Below, piece after piece: positions 28,057-38,504 of a DNA stretch of 63,750 nt (position 1 is the stretch's first letter; each line of letters opens with the position of its first letter). The stretch is from Candidatus Pelagibacter sp. TMED118 (GTDB lineage: Bacteria > Pseudomonadota > Alphaproteobacteria > Pelagibacterales > Pelagibacteraceae): positions 13,996 to 77,745 of the forward strand of contig NHFT02000007.1 in the NCBI GenBank assembly GCA_002170205.2, written 5' to 3'. The notes beneath the pieces were generated by a model. The model saw only the letters and a list, made by a program, of their open reading frames with translations, was not told where the DNA came from and made no database searches. A program made the translations under genes and the position numbers.

Positions 28057-29166
28057 CTATTTTTTTTCGATCACTATTAGCTCATTATTAAAGTAAAGAC
28101 CTTTATATTTGTTAACAATATTCTGAACTATATTTTGATAGTTTTTTGATCTTTCGGCTTTAAAAATTTGTTCATCGGAAATTTGATTTACATATACAGC
28201 AGCATTCCATGCTGAAAAAATCAACGAGGTGGCAATACCTCCACTAATCTCATTTGGAAGTGCTCTTAAGACATAATTAATTTTTTTTACTTTATGAAAT
28301 TTTAATGTTTTTAAAAAATTTTTGTCAGTATTAGATTTAATATATTTTTCAATTGAGGAATATAAGTATGGAAATGGGTTTTCTTTTGGCCATACTTTTT
28401 TAATTATTTTATATCCTGGGTCCCCTCCACAAGCATGCACTACAACCAATTTTCCTCTACGTGCCAAAGATTTTATCATTGGATCTATTACATATTTTAC
28501 TTTTTTTTCAGCTGTAACTCGTGATCGATATGGTTGAGATGCAATAATTAAATCGTAATCAGTTTTTCCGTTGTTTTTCTTTGGAATTATATTTTGCAGG
28601 ACAAATTCTTGATCTTTTCTATAAATCACAATAACTGACGGTTCTTTGTAAGTTGAAGTACCAGTCCTAGGATTTGTTTCAACTTGCCACTTTTTCGCTA
28701 AAAATTCTTGATTTAGTTTTCTTAGTTGATTAGAAAAATCTAAAGATGAGTTTCCCTTCAACTTAACAATTTTCCAATTCATTTTTTTTTGTTTTTTAAT
28801 ATTTTTTGATTTTAATGAGGTGGACTCTACATAATTTAAGTTCGAAATAACAAAAACTGTATTTTTATGTTCGACAAATCTATCTGGAAGTTTTTCTAAC
28901 CCTAATCTTACATCTTCCATACTTATCTCTTTTGTTGAAACTAATAGAGGTATGTTGGGCATTTTTTGATGACATTGTCTCATAACGCTCATAAGTAATG
29001 ATCCGTCTCCCATTCCAGCATCAAAAATCTTCAATGCTGGAATTTTAGGTTTTAATTTTTGAACAATGGGTTTTAGGGCATCGGCAATTTTATTTTTTTC
29101 ATTAGTAGTGGTCACAAACAGCAAATATTTCTGTCTATTATCAAAAAACCTAAACTTTTTTTTCAT
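28057..29166 (-). CDS. Methyltransferase-fold protein of unknown substrate
   Basis: A 369-residue protein with a class I methyltransferase core: IFDAGMGDGSLL (motif I, about 47-58), a DLIIASQPYRSR stretch (motif IV position) and GKLVVVHACGGDPGYKII. Between motif I and motif IV is a roughly 130-residue segment with KISMED-like and lysine-rich linkers, so it is larger than simple methyltransferases. No named family is recognised. It is divergent from fhs with a 100-base spacer. Confidence 0.65.
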   Translation of the reverse strand: MKKKFRFFDNRQKYLLFVTTTNEKNKIADALKPIVQKLKPKIPALKIFDAGMGDGSLLMSVMRQCHQKMPNIPLLVSTKEISMEDVRLGLEKLPDRFVEHKNTVFVISNLNYVESTSLKSKNIKKQKKMNWKIVKLKGNSSLDFSNQLRKLNQEFLAKKWQVETNPRTGTSTYKEPSVIVIYRKDQEFVLQNIIPKKNNGKTDYDLIIASQPYRSRVTAEKKVKYVIDPMIKSLARRGKLVVVHACGGDPGYKIIKKVWPKENPFPYLYSSIEKYIKSNTDKNFLKTLKFHKVKKINYVLRALPNEISGGIATSLIFSAWNAAVYVNQISDEQIFKAERSKNYQNIVQNIVNKYKGLYFNNELIVIEKK

Positions 29167-29266
29167 TTCAGAGATTCTACTTTAATTTTTAAAATTCTTA
29201 ACTTAAATTAATTCTTTAAAAAAGAAAGAATAAAGTATATTAAATTATGCTTTAAATCACATATAT

Positions 29267-30955
29267 ATGAATAAAATTAAAACTGATATAGAAATTGCTA
29301 GAAGCGCCAAACTAAAATCAATTACAAATATTTTAAAAAAAATAAAAGTTCCTGACAAAGCTTCTGCTTTTAGTCCTATGGGTAGACATATGGCTAAAAT
29401 AAATTTTGAGTATTTAAAAAAATTAGATAAAAAACAAGATGGTAAATTAATTTTAGTTACAGCTATTTCTCCTACACCAGCTGGTGAAGGTAAAACAACA
29501 ACATCAGTTGGTCTAACTGACGGTATAAATAAAATTGGAAAAAAATGCATTGTTTGCTTACGAGAACCTAGTTTAGGTCCATCTTTTGGTATGAAGGGAG
29601 GTGCGGCCGGCGGAGGATATGCACAAGTAGTTCCAATGGAACAGATAAACCTTCATTTTACAGGAGATTTTCATGCAATAACTTCTGCCCATAATCTTCT
29701 GTCTGCACTAATTGATAATCATATTTATTGGGGTAATAAGTTAAATATTGATGATAAGAGAATTGTGTGGAAAAGGGTCATGGATATGAATGACAGAGCG
29801 TTAAGATTTGTTGATATTAATACCCAAGGTGTGGCTAAACATTTAACTAGACAAGAGGGATTTGATATCACTGTAGCTTCAGAGGTAATGGCTATATTTT
29901 GTTTAGCAAACGATATTAAGGATTTGGAAAATAGAATTGGAAATATTACAGTCGCTTATAATAAAAATGGTAAACCAATTTATGCAAAAGACTTAAATGC
30001 GCAAGGACCAATGACGGTATTGCTTAAAGAGGCGATTAGGCCCAACGTAACACAAACACTGGAGCATAATCCAGCCTTAATACATGGTGGTCCATTTGCA
30101 AATATTGCACATGGATGTAATTCTGTGATTGCAACAAAAGCTGCATTGAAACTTTCAGAATTTGTTGTAACAGAAGCAGGTTTCGGTGCAGACTTGGGGG
30201 CAGAAAAATTCTTAAATATTAAATGCAGGAAATCTAACATTAAACCAAGTTGTATTGTAATTGTAGCAACTGTAAGGGCTTTAAAAATGCATGGAGGATT
30301 GGAAAAAAATGAGTTGAAGAAAGAAAATTTATCAGCATTGAAAAAAGGAATGGTAAATTTACAAAGGCATATAGAAAATATAAAAAAATTTGGACTTGAG
30401 CCAATTGTAGCAATTAATCATTTTGTTTTAGACACAAAGAAAGAGATAAATGCTATTCTTGATTTTTGCAAAAATCAAAACGTTGAAGCCAGTGTAAGTA
30501 CTCATTGGGCAAATGGAGGAAATGGTGCAAAGGACCTTGCTAAAAAAGTTATTAATATTTGTAAAAAATATAAAATAAAAAAATTTAATTATTTGTACAA
30601 CGAAAAATTATCTCTTTGGAAAAAAATTGAAAAGATTGCAAAAGAAATATATAGAGCAAATAAAATAACAAGTCCAAATAATATAAAAAAAGAACTAAAA
30701 ATTTTTGAGCAAAATGGTTATGGAAATTTACCGGTTTGCATCGCAAAAACACAGTATAGTTTTTCTGTAGATCCAAAGCTTAAAGGCGCTCCTTTAGGTC
30801 ATGAAATACCAATCAGAGAAGTGAGATTATCGTCTGGAGCAAATTTTGTGGTAGTTGTTTGTGGTTCTATTATGACAATGCCTGGCTTACCGAGAATTCC
30901 CGCTGCTGATAAAATAAAATTGAATAAAAAAGGCGAGACAGAGGGTCTATTTTAA
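29267..30955 (+). CDS. fhs: Formate-tetrahydrofolate ligase
   Basis: A 562-residue Fhs linking formate and 10-formyl-THF with ATP. The ATP loop is [11 protein letters not shown] (70-80), with [28 protein letters not shown] and the late [10 protein letters not shown] motif, and length fits. In methylotrophic marine bacteria it can run toward formate to release ATP, closing the oxidation of THF-bound C1 units; this fits the demethylation genes around 22-24 kb. Its 3' end overlaps gshB (convergent) by 9 bases. Confidence 0.97.
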   Translation: MNKIKTDIEIARSAKLKSITNILKKIKVPDKASAFSPMGRHMAKINFEYLKKLDKKQDGKLILVTAISPTPAGEGKTTTSVGLTDGINKIGKKCIVCLREPSLGPSFGMKGGAAGGGYAQVVPMEQINLHFTGDFHAITSAHNLLSALIDNHIYWGNKLNIDDKRIVWKRVMDMNDRALRFVDINTQGVAKHLTRQEGFDITVASEVMAIFCLANDIKDLENRIGNITVAYNKNGKPIYAKDLNAQGPMTVLLKEAIRPNVTQTLEHNPALIHGGPFANIAHGCNSVIATKAALKLSEFVVTEAGFGADLGAEKFLNIKCRKSNIKPSCIVIVATVRALKMHGGLEKNELKKENLSALKKGMVNLQRHIENIKKFGLEPIVAINHFVLDTKKEINAILDFCKNQNVEASVSTHWANGGNGAKDLAKKVINICKKYKIKKFNYLYNEKLSLWKKIEKIAKEIYRANKITSPNNIKKELKIFEQNGYGNLPVCIAKTQYSFSVDPKLKGAPLGHEIPIREVRLSSGANFVVVVCGSIMTMPGLPRIPAADKIKLNKKGETEGLF

Positions 30956-31897
30956 TTTTTTGGCATTATCCCAAAATTCTTTTGCTAAATTAATTCCTGT
31001 AAGGTCTTTATACTGAGTTAACCCTGTAGGGGATGTTATATTAATATCGCCAATTAAGTATTCGGAAACTAAATCTATGCCACAGAAAAAAACATTATTT
31101 TTGATCAAATCTTTTGCAATAATATTAGCTATATTTTTTTCTTTAATATTTAATTTTGTTTTTTTTGCAGTTCCCCCTTGTGAAATATTTGAAAGAATAG
31201 AATTTTTTGATGGAACCCTTTTAATTGCACCTACTACCTTACCATTTATAATAAATATTCTTTTATCTCCTTGCTTTATGCCTGGTAAAAATTTCTGTGC
31301 TAAGACATGACCTGTTTTATTTAGATAAGTTGTAATCTTTTTTTTATTAAAATTATTATTAAGAAATAGTATACTTTTTCCTGCATAACCATTAGTAGGT
31401 TTAATAACGATTTTTTTATATTTTTTTTGAAAATTATGAATTTTTGTAATATTTTTTGTAAAAATTGTCGGTGGCATATATTTAATAAATTTAGATGAAT
31501 AAAATTTTTCGGATATATTTCTTACCGATGTTGGATCATTAATTATTTTTACTAAACTTTTTATTTTATCCAAATATAATGTCGAATTAATATAATCCAT
31601 ATTAAACGGAGGATTTTGCCTAATAAGTAAATACTTAGATAAAGATAAGTCGATCTCTGTAAATTTTTCTTTTGTAAAAAATTTTTTACTATTTTTTTTT
31701 AGCTCAACAAAATTTCCATAAGCATAAACTTTTTCATTTTCTAATGAAAGCCCACTTGTTTGATACCAGAATATTTTATATCCTTTTTTTTGAGCCTCAT
31801 ATAATAAAAAAAAGGTTGTGTCAGTTTTAATATTAATTTTTTCTATTGGGTCTGCCTGAACTGAGATTATTTTTTGATATTTTTTCAAGTTATGCAA
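30947..31897 (-). CDS. gshB: Glutathione synthetase
   Basis: A 316-residue ATP-grasp ligase adding glycine to gamma-glutamylcysteine. [16 protein letters not shown] (about 15-30) matches the GshB N-terminal substrate block, [11 protein letters not shown] is the ATP-grasp loop, and [11 protein letters not shown] is the conserved C-terminal signature. It overlaps gshA upstream by 8 bases, so both steps of glutathione synthesis are made together. Confidence 0.95.
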   Translation of the reverse strand: MHNLKKYQKIISVQADPIEKINIKTDTTFFLLYEAQKKGYKIFWYQTSGLSLENEKVYAYGNFVELKKNSKKFFTKEKFTEIDLSLSKYLLIRQNPPFNMDYINSTLYLDKIKSLVKIINDPTSVRNISEKFYSSKFIKYMPPTIFTKNITKIHNFQKKYKKIVIKPTNGYAGKSILFLNNNFNKKKITTYLNKTGHVLAQKFLPGIKQGDKRIFIINGKVVGAIKRVPSKNSILSNISQGGTAKKTKLNIKEKNIANIIAKDLIKNNVFFCGIDLVSEYLIGDINITSPTGLTQYKDLTGINLAKEFWDNAKKLK

Positions 31898-33149
31898 TTT
31901 TAATGGATTTTTCGGCTTTTGTTTTTTCCTCAGAAAGAATATTTTCGATGCTTCTTAAATAAATACTTTCATTATTTCCTTTTGAATTAATCTCGTCTCT
32001 CATATCTAGGCCTGACTTACAAATATTTAAAAATAATTTACCCCAATCTAATATTTTTTTTCCGTGAATCTCAGTAGAAAGACCTTTTTTTGGAGCCTCA
32101 TAATATGCATTAAGTACTTCGCTTATTTTCCAATATTTTATAATATCTAAAGCTTCATGCAAGTTTCCATAAAGCAAACCTGTAAAAAAGGCCGGGGATG
32201 CACAGTGACAATCCCATTCGCATGCATCTATAGATCTTATTTCTAAATACTGTTTCAATCTTATTTCTGTAAATATGGTACTTAAGTGATTTTCTAAATC
32301 TTTTTTTGAGGGAGATTCTTTGTTAATTTTAGTAATTTTATTTTCAACAAAGTCTTTAAATGTGTAGTTATCTGGTGAAATATATTCACCATTTTTATTT
32401 ATGAATAATAAAGGCATATATAAACAAAAATCAGCATATTTTTCAAAATCCATTCCTTCGAGAAAAATTTTTGGCAACCCACCTCTTGAAGTATGTTGCC
32501 ATACAAATGATCTGTAAGACAAAAATTTATTATAACTATTTTCTTTAATTGATGAATTGGCAAATAAAGCTATCGAAAGAGGTGTAAGATATGATGCAAT
32601 TTTAAATTTATCACTAAAGTTTTTTTCGTCTTTATAATCCAAATTTATCTGAGTGCCTGCAGTTTGATACATCATTTCCAAGCTTAATTTTCCATTTTTT
32701 GGCATTTCTTTTGTCATAATAATGTACCTTTTTTTCGGATTTGAGGGAACTTCAACCAGTTTACTTCTTGGATCGAAACCAATGGACAGTAACTCAAGAT
32801 CAAATTTTTTACATGCAATTTCTAATTGTTTTTGAAACTGAAATGACTCAGAGCATACCTCATGAATATTTTTTAATTTTGAACCAGCTAGCTCAATTTG
32901 ATTACCAGGTTCAAGCGTTACTTGTTTATCATTATTCCTCAGTCCTATAAGATTATTATTCTCCCCAACCTTTTCCCAGCCAAATTCCTTATGCAATAAA
33001 TCTAATACTTTATAAATTTGTTCATAATTACATCTTTTTTTTGTATTTTTATCGAACACGAATTTTTCGTTTTCTACACCTATAAAAGACTCTTTTTTGT
33101 TTCCCTCTATAAAGTGGTCTATAATATCCTGTTTATTTTCAATTTTCAT
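31890..33149 (-). CDS. gshA: Glutamate-cysteine ligase (plant/alphaproteobacterial type)
   Basis: A 419-residue GCS2-type glutamate-cysteine ligase, the first step of glutathione synthesis. FIGVENEKFVFD (about 22-33) holds the metal-binding Glu pair, VTLEPGNQIELAG and MMYQTAGTQINLDY follow, and EIRSIDACEW lies near 303-312, all as in the class shared by plants and alphaproteobacteria. It lies between the amidotransferase gene (11-base overlap) and gshB. Confidence 0.95.
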   Translation of the reverse strand: MKIENKQDIIDHFIEGNKKESFIGVENEKFVFDKNTKKRCNYEQIYKVLDLLHKEFGWEKVGENNNLIGLRNNDKQVTLEPGNQIELAGSKLKNIHEVCSESFQFQKQLEIACKKFDLELLSIGFDPRSKLVEVPSNPKKRYIIMTKEMPKNGKLSLEMMYQTAGTQINLDYKDEKNFSDKFKIASYLTPLSIALFANSSIKENSYNKFLSYRSFVWQHTSRGGLPKIFLEGMDFEKYADFCLYMPLLFINKNGEYISPDNYTFKDFVENKITKINKESPSKKDLENHLSTIFTEIRLKQYLEIRSIDACEWDCHCASPAFFTGLLYGNLHEALDIIKYWKISEVLNAYYEAPKKGLSTEIHGKKILDWGKLFLNICKSGLDMRDEINSKGNNESIYLRSIENILSEEKTKAEKSIKIA

Positions 33150-33933
33150 ATAGATAGTTTAACCAATTTTCTAGTTCTTTCATTCTAGAATTTTTTTCAA
33201 CATTCTTAATTTCATCTTCAATCATATACACATGTGAGTTTATGTCGTTCTCATCCTTAAAAGCACCCTTGTCTAGCAGTCTTTTTTTTCTAAAATGAAT
33301 TAGACTTACCATTTTCTCATATGTGATTTCTGGATGATACTGGATCCCCCAAATGTCTGAATAATTTGTTTTAAAGTGTAGACCCATCACTTTATTTAAT
33401 CTATTAGAAGATAATATTTTTGAATTTTTGGGTATTGTAACTACTTCATCAAAGTTAAATGCTGGAGAATTAAATTTTTTTTTTTTATTTTGATAAATTG
33501 CATGTGAAATTCCGTGATGATTTATTAAAATATCGTGTGCAATTCCTCTATGAGCGCCTTTAACAGATTTTTTAACTACTCCTCCAGCAACAGTTACGGC
33601 AACTTGCAAGCCCCAGCAAATAGCAAATATTTTTTTAATTTTATTTTGACACTTTCTCATAAATTCTAGTTGTCTTCTAATTTCCTCAGTATCATTATAA
33701 ATGTTGAGGCTACTTCCGCCCCAAATTAAACCATCATATTTATCAAGTTGTTGTACTGTATTATCAAGATTTTTATCAGATGATGGATTTGCTATATCTA
33801 TATCTAATTTTTTTTTGTAAAAATTTATACTATCAATTAAACTCTCTGTATGTGTTTTGATTCCAACTTCTGTGAATTCGTTATTTTCTTCTCGAGTATT
33901 ACCTTCAACTATTAGAATTTTTTTGTTTACCAT
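33139..33933 (-). CDS. Class I glutamine amidotransferase-like protein
   Basis: A 264-residue class I glutamine amidotransferase domain (GMP-synthase-like). The nucleophile is Cys106 in AICWGLQVA, and the His200/Glu202 pair is in QYHPEITYE, so the triad is complete. The N-terminal KYDGLIWGGSS matches the oxyanion region. It has no synthetase domain. Placed between gpsA and gshA with overlaps, it may act on a glutamyl compound such as a gamma-glutamyl amide, but that is a guess from context. Confidence 0.85.
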   Translation of the reverse strand: MVNKKILIVEGNTREENNEFTEVGIKTHTESLIDSINFYKKKLDIDIANPSSDKNLDNTVQQLDKYDGLIWGGSSLNIYNDTEEIRRQLEFMRKCQNKIKKIFAICWGLQVAVTVAGGVVKKSVKGAHRGIAHDILINHHGISHAIYQNKKKKFNSPAFNFDEVVTIPKNSKILSSNRLNKVMGLHFKTNYSDIWGIQYHPEITYEKMVSLIHFRKKRLLDKGAFKDENDINSHVYMIEDEIKNVEKNSRMKELENWLNYLYEN

Positions 33934-34952
33934 TTAATAAATAATTTCTTATTTTTTATGATTGATAAAATTAAAGAAAACATAATAGGAAAATCTTTTT
34001 TTTTAAATTTTTTTAAAACAGTAGATCCAATTTCAAACGCTAAATCACAACCCTCTATTGTGATGTTTTTCATTTCTTTTTTTTTTATATTTGAATATAA
34101 TCTTCCTTTACCCAAATAATAACCCATTTTGCTATTTCTTCCACCAGCAACACTTACATACAAGTCTCCCAACCCAGCAAGGCCATAAGCAGTTTCTGTT
34201 AATCCATTCATTTTTTTGGAAAATAATTTCATTTCTGAAAGAGCATTTTTAAATAAAGAAGATGAGGTATTGTGATAATATTTCAATCTGATCTTTTCAT
34301 TTAATTTATTGCCACTTAAGCCTATAGATGCCCCAATTAACATAGCATAAATATTTTTAATAGCACCAAGAGCTTCCACTCCGTTTATATCTTTTGAAAT
34401 TTCTGTTTTATAATAATTTGTTGAAATTAATTTACTTAAAGTTTTTGCCTTTGAAATATTTTTATTCGCAATAACTGAACTAGTTCTGACTTTACTAATT
34501 AGTCCTGCTGCTAAACACGGTCCTTTAATTGAGGAAATATCTTGATTTGGTAATCCATTTTTTTTAAATGTTTGATTGATTTTCTTTGATATAGTTATAA
34601 TACTTTGTTTGTCTTTAGTAAGACCTTTTGTTAGTAAAATTATTAAATATTTATTTTTATAGTTTTTAATGAGTTGATTACAAACCCAATCTATACCTTT
34701 AGAACTAACCGCAATAACAATATAATCTGGTTTACTCAAAATTTCATCATCAAGGGATTTGAAACTTTTCAAATTAACTTTCCTTGATATAAATGATTTG
34801 AGTGATGGATGATAAAAGTTCTTTTTTAATTTAGAAATAAGCCTATCCTCTAAATGAGTTCCAACTATAGTTACTTTGTTATCATTATCTATACAAGGCA
34901 TAGAAAATGCTGAGCCCATTGCACCAGCACCGATTATTAAAAAATTTTTCAT
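33927..34952 (-). CDS. gpsA: NAD(P)H-dependent glycerol-3-phosphate dehydrogenase
   Basis: A 341-residue GpsA making sn-glycerol-3-phosphate for phospholipids. The NAD site is IGAGAMGSAFSMP (7-19), followed by LTKGLTKD, IKGPCLAAGL, the catalytic-lysine block GVEALGAIKNIYAMLIGAS and GLAGLGDLYVSVAGGRNSKMGY. It starts one base after the glpK stop, giving a glycerol-phosphate pair within the glutathione operon. Confidence 0.92.
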   Translation of the reverse strand: MKNFLIIGAGAMGSAFSMPCIDNDNKVTIVGTHLEDRLISKLKKNFYHPSLKSFISRKVNLKSFKSLDDEILSKPDYIVIAVSSKGIDWVCNQLIKNYKNKYLIILLTKGLTKDKQSIITISKKINQTFKKNGLPNQDISSIKGPCLAAGLISKVRTSSVIANKNISKAKTLSKLISTNYYKTEISKDINGVEALGAIKNIYAMLIGASIGLSGNKLNEKIRLKYYHNTSSSLFKNALSEMKLFSKKMNGLTETAYGLAGLGDLYVSVAGGRNSKMGYYLGKGRLYSNIKKKEMKNITIEGCDLAFEIGSTVLKKFKKKDFPIMFSLILSIIKNKKLFIKW

Positions 34953-34953
34953 T

Positions 34954-36432
34954 TTATTTCATAGTTTTTCTAATTGCTTGGTGCCATCCGTTCAACAACT
35001 TTAATCTACTTTTCCTATTTATTTTTGGTAAAAATTGTCTTTTTATTCTATTTTTTTTGATAATTTCAGAAAATGATTTAAATATTCCTGCACCTAAACC
35101 TGCAATTAATGCTGCGCCTAATGCTGTTGTTTCCTGTCTATGCGGTCTTAATACTTTTAAACCCGATACGTCTGCAAGAAATTGATTAAACCAATTATTT
35201 TGAACCATTCCACCATCAACCTTAATCAAACTCATTTTTATACCATCATTTTTAAGTGCTCTGAACAAATCAATTGATTGATAAACTACTGCTTCTAATG
35301 CTGCTCTTACAAAATCATTTTGTAGTGTATCACGTTTTAATCCGGTAATTATTCCCCTTGCCTCTGAATTCCAATAAGGGGCTCCCAATCCTGTAAATGC
35401 TGGAACAAAGTAAACGCCGTTATTACTTTTTAATTTTTTGGATATGATCTCAGATTGCTTGATGCTAGTAATAATTTTTAAATTATCTCTTAGCCATTGA
35501 ATGACTGCGCCAGCAATATATATAGATCCTTCTACTGCATAGGTTGTTTTATTATTGATCCTGTAACAAACTGTTGATAGTAATTTGTTTTTAGAATGTA
35601 TAATTTTATTACCTGTATTACTTATTAAGAAAGCACCTGTTCCATAAGTAATTTTTGAAGAGCCTTTCAAAAAACAACCCTGACCAATCGCAGCTGCTTG
35701 TTGATCCCCAATTACACCTCTAATAGAATAAGATTTTTTAGTGACAGATTTATCGGTAAAACCAAAATCATCTGCAGAATTTTTAATTTCGGGTAATATT
35801 TTGTAAGGAATTTTGAAAATTTTTAATATTTTTTTATCCCACTTATTTGTTTTAATATTATAAAGCATCGTTCTTGAAGCATTTGTTGCGTCTGTAGCAT
35901 GTAATTTTCCTTTTGTTAGCTTCCAGATTAAAAATGTATCTATAGTGCCAAATAAAATTCTATTTTTTTTAATTAGTTTTTTGACAGGGGAAACGTTATC
36001 AATAATCCACTTAATTTTAGAACTAGAAAAATATGGATCTAACAGCAACCCAGTTTTAAATTTTATCATTTTTTCTAAACCCTTTTTTTTTAATGAAGAA
36101 CAGAAGTTTAACGTTCTCCTATCTTGCCAAACTATAGCATTATATAAACATTTGCCTGTTTGTTTATCCCAAACTAAAGTTGTTTCTCTTTGATTTGTAA
36201 TACCAATGGTTAAAATTTTTCCACCAAGGTTTCTACTTTTTGAGATAACCTCTTTAAGTGTTATATTAGTTTTTCTCCATATTTCTTCAGGATCGTGTTC
36301 AACCCATCCATTTTTTGGAAAATATTGCTTTAATTCCTTTTGTGAAATAAAAACTTGTCTACCGGCTGTGTCGAATAAGATTGATCTAGTAGAAGTTGTT
36401 CCCTGGTCTATAGAGATAATAAATTTTTTCAC
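34954..36432 (-). CDS. glpK: Glycerol kinase
   Basis: A 492-residue FGGY-family kinase. SIDQGTTSTRSILFD (about 6-20), ITNQRETTLVWDKQTG, AIVWQDRRT, the GDQQAAAIGQGC and TYGTGAFLISNTG ATP-site blocks and VDGGMVQNNWFNQFLADVSGL identify glycerol kinase. With gpsA it feeds glycerol-3-phosphate to lipids. No glycerol facilitator or GlpD is nearby. It is divergent from the diaminopropionate ammonia-lyase gene. Confidence 0.95.
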   Translation of the reverse strand: MKKFIISIDQGTTSTRSILFDTAGRQVFISQKELKQYFPKNGWVEHDPEEIWRKTNITLKEVISKSRNLGGKILTIGITNQRETTLVWDKQTGKCLYNAIVWQDRRTLNFCSSLKKKGLEKMIKFKTGLLLDPYFSSSKIKWIIDNVSPVKKLIKKNRILFGTIDTFLIWKLTKGKLHATDATNASRTMLYNIKTNKWDKKILKIFKIPYKILPEIKNSADDFGFTDKSVTKKSYSIRGVIGDQQAAAIGQGCFLKGSSKITYGTGAFLISNTGNKIIHSKNKLLSTVCYRINNKTTYAVEGSIYIAGAVIQWLRDNLKIITSIKQSEIISKKLKSNNGVYFVPAFTGLGAPYWNSEARGIITGLKRDTLQNDFVRAALEAVVYQSIDLFRALKNDGIKMSLIKVDGGMVQNNWFNQFLADVSGLKVLRPHRQETTALGAALIAGLGAGIFKSFSEIIKKNRIKRQFLPKINRKSRLKLLNGWHQAIRKTMK

Positions 36433-36487
36433 AAACTAATTTAATATTATATTGTTAAAATAATAATTGAATATACATTATTTTATT

Positions 36488-37630
36488 ATGAGTTTTAAAA
36501 GTAAAATTAAAAAATGGAAATTAAGTCAAGCTTTGCATAATAAAAATTACGGTTTTAGAAGGTTATTAGTATTAAATTATCTACCCAAAGCTTTATTATA
36601 TAATGCATATAAAACAATTTCTAATTGGAGAGGTTATTCACAAACCCCTCTGATTAAACTTAATAAGTTATCAAAAACATTAGATATAAATAATGTTTTT
36701 TACAAGGATGAATCAAAGCGGTTTGGTTTAAAATCTTTTAAAGCGCTTGGTGGTGCTTATGCCGTAGAAAAAATATCAGAAAATAAAAAAAATATTGTTA
36801 TTTCATCAGCAACAGCAGGAAATCACGGAAGATCTGTAGCTTGGGGCTCGCAAAGATTGGGCTTAAGGTGCAAAATTTTTATCAGTCAGTATGTCAGTAA
36901 ATGTAGAGAGGATGAAATAAAAAAATTAAAAGCAGAAGTGATAAGAGTCAAAGGTAATTACGAAAATTCTCTCGGAGAATGTTTAAGACAAGCAAAAAAA
37001 AATAAATGGAAAGTTGTTCAAGATTTTTCAAGCAATAATTATAAATATGTTCCACAACTAACTATGGCGGGTTATTCTATAATGATAAAAGAAGTGTCAT
37101 CACAGACAAATCAATACATAACTCATATATTTTTACAGGCAGGTGTTGGTGGTATGGCTGCAGGCGCTGTTGCAGGTATAGCAAGGTACTTCAAAAAAAT
37201 TCCAAAAATAATCGTAATTGAACCAGAGAATGCCGCGTGTGTACTAGAAAGTATCAAAAAAGGTAAGAGAACGAAAATAAAAATAAAAAAAGAAAGTATA
37301 ATGGGTGGCATGTCTTGTAATGAAATATCACTTGTGGCATGGAAAATATTAAAAAAATCCATAAATTACTGTGTTACAATTAGAGATACAAAAGTGCCCG
37401 ATGCAATAGCATTGCTCGAGAGAAAAAAATTATCCAAAAAAAAGATCATTGGTGGTGAATGTTCAGCGCCTGGTATAATTGGTTTGATATCCATTTGTAA
37501 CGACAAAAGATTGAAAAAAAATTTAGATATTGATAAAAACTCGAATATATTATTAATAGGTTGTGAGGGAAATGCCGATACTCACTTATATAATAAATTA
37601 TTAAAAATAGGAAAAAGAAAAATACTTTGA
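36488..37630 (+). CDS. dpaL: Diaminopropionate ammonia-lyase
   Basis: A 380-residue PLP enzyme of the threonine-dehydratase fold that splits 2,3-diaminopropionate into pyruvate and ammonia. FYKDESKRFGLKSFKALGGAY (about 71-91) holds the PLP lysine in the context specific to this enzyme, and SATAGNHGRSVAWGSQRLG, GVGGMAAG and GGMSCNEIS follow. An upstream TTG (36467) is in frame but less likely; I chose the ATG at 36488. Four bases separate its stop from the next gene. Confidence 0.9.
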   Translation: MSFKSKIKKWKLSQALHNKNYGFRRLLVLNYLPKALLYNAYKTISNWRGYSQTPLIKLNKLSKTLDINNVFYKDESKRFGLKSFKALGGAYAVEKISENKKNIVISSATAGNHGRSVAWGSQRLGLRCKIFISQYVSKCREDEIKKLKAEVIRVKGNYENSLGECLRQAKKNKWKVVQDFSSNNYKYVPQLTMAGYSIMIKEVSSQTNQYITHIFLQAGVGGMAAGAVAGIARYFKKIPKIIVIEPENAACVLESIKKGKRTKIKIKKESIMGGMSCNEISLVAWKILKKSINYCVTIRDTKVPDAIALLERKKLSKKKIIGGECSAPGIIGLISICNDKRLKKNLDIDKNSNILLIGCEGNADTHLYNKLLKIGKRKIL

Positions 37631-37634
37631 ACAA

Positions 37635-38081
37635 ATGAAAAAACCTTCTGAAGATGAAATTTATAAAATTTTTAAACCAGAATTAACCCCCAAAAAAATG
37701 CTAGAGTTAGGAGTGTTTGGTGGAGCATATTTTGATGGAGATATTAAAGAATATCCAGCAACTTGGTTTAAAAATGCAAAACTTAGTAAAAACTTTGATA
37801 TAAATATAAATAGGTTTAAAGTAAAAGCAGGATTGTCAAGAGATCACTGGATAGAAAAAGGCTGGATTTTTAAACAAGATCCACTCGGATGGTTTCAATG
37901 GTATTGTAGGTTTTCTATGGGTAGAAGGATACCAGATGTTGATATAATGCAAATAAAAAGATGGAAAAATTTTCGAAGACATGTAACTGCAATAAAAAAA
38001 AATTGTGAAAAAGGAAATCTAACATGTAGAAAAAGACAAAGACAAGCAATATTGCAATGGGCTTACAATCCGTATATTTAA
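37635..38081 (+). CDS. Conserved protein of unknown function
   Basis: A 148-residue soluble protein, basic, with conserved-looking motifs GGAYFDGD, DHWIEKGWIF, DPLGWFQWYCRF, a Trp/Arg-rich helix (IKRWKNFRRH) and a Cys pair around CEKGNLTC. Similar proteins occur in bacteria and some algae, from memory; no enzymatic motif or known domain is recognised. It follows dpaL by 4 bases, so the two are probably co-transcribed. Confidence 0.8.
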   Translation: MKKPSEDEIYKIFKPELTPKKMLELGVFGGAYFDGDIKEYPATWFKNAKLSKNFDININRFKVKAGLSRDHWIEKGWIFKQDPLGWFQWYCRFSMGRRIPDVDIMQIKRWKNFRRHVTAIKKNCEKGNLTCRKRQRQAILQWAYNPYI

Positions 38082-38504
38082 CTAATTTCCAATAAAATGA
38101 TGTGTTAAAGTTCTTTTCTGAGTATTTAATCTATGTTCAAATAAATAAAGACCCTGCCAAGTGCCTAATAATAATTTACCGCCTTTGATACTTAAAGAAA
38201 TTTGATTATTAGTCAAAGCAGATTTAATATGAGCTGGCATATCATCTTTTCCTTCAGCAGTATGAATGTAAAGCTCGTTATCCATAGGTGCTAATTTATT
38301 AAAATAATTTAATAAATCTCTCTGAACATCAGGGTCTGCATTTTCTTGCACAATTAAAGATGCACTAGTATGTTGAATGCTAATATTTATAATACCATTT
38401 TTAAAATTATTTTTTTTTATCCAGATTATTGTTTCATCTGTAAACTCATAAAGTTTTTGACCATTTGTAGAAATATATAAATCAAAGAAACTCTGGATCA
38501 TCAT
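38082..38504 (-). CDS. yjbQ: YjbQ/UPF0047 family protein
   Basis: A 140-residue YjbQ-type protein. The conserved IQHTSASLIVQENADPDVQ block (about 43-61), then ELYIHTAEGKDDMPAHIKSAL and LLLGTWQGLYLFEHR, are the family hallmarks. Some YjbQ proteins can make thiamin phosphate in vitro, but their main role is not known. It overlaps the cupin gene by 4 bases (ATGA); two adjacent ATGs are possible starts. Confidence 0.92.
   Translation of the reverse strand: MMIQSFFDLYISTNGQKLYEFTDETIIWIKKNNFKNGIINISIQHTSASLIVQENADPDVQRDLLNYFNKLAPMDNELYIHTAEGKDDMPAHIKSALTNNQISLSIKGGKLLLGTWQGLYLFEHRLNTQKRTLTHHFIGN

Noticed and set aside
36467..36487. TTG start seven codons upstream in dpaL
   Set aside because: A TTG with no ribosome site; the in-frame ATG at 36488 is more likely.
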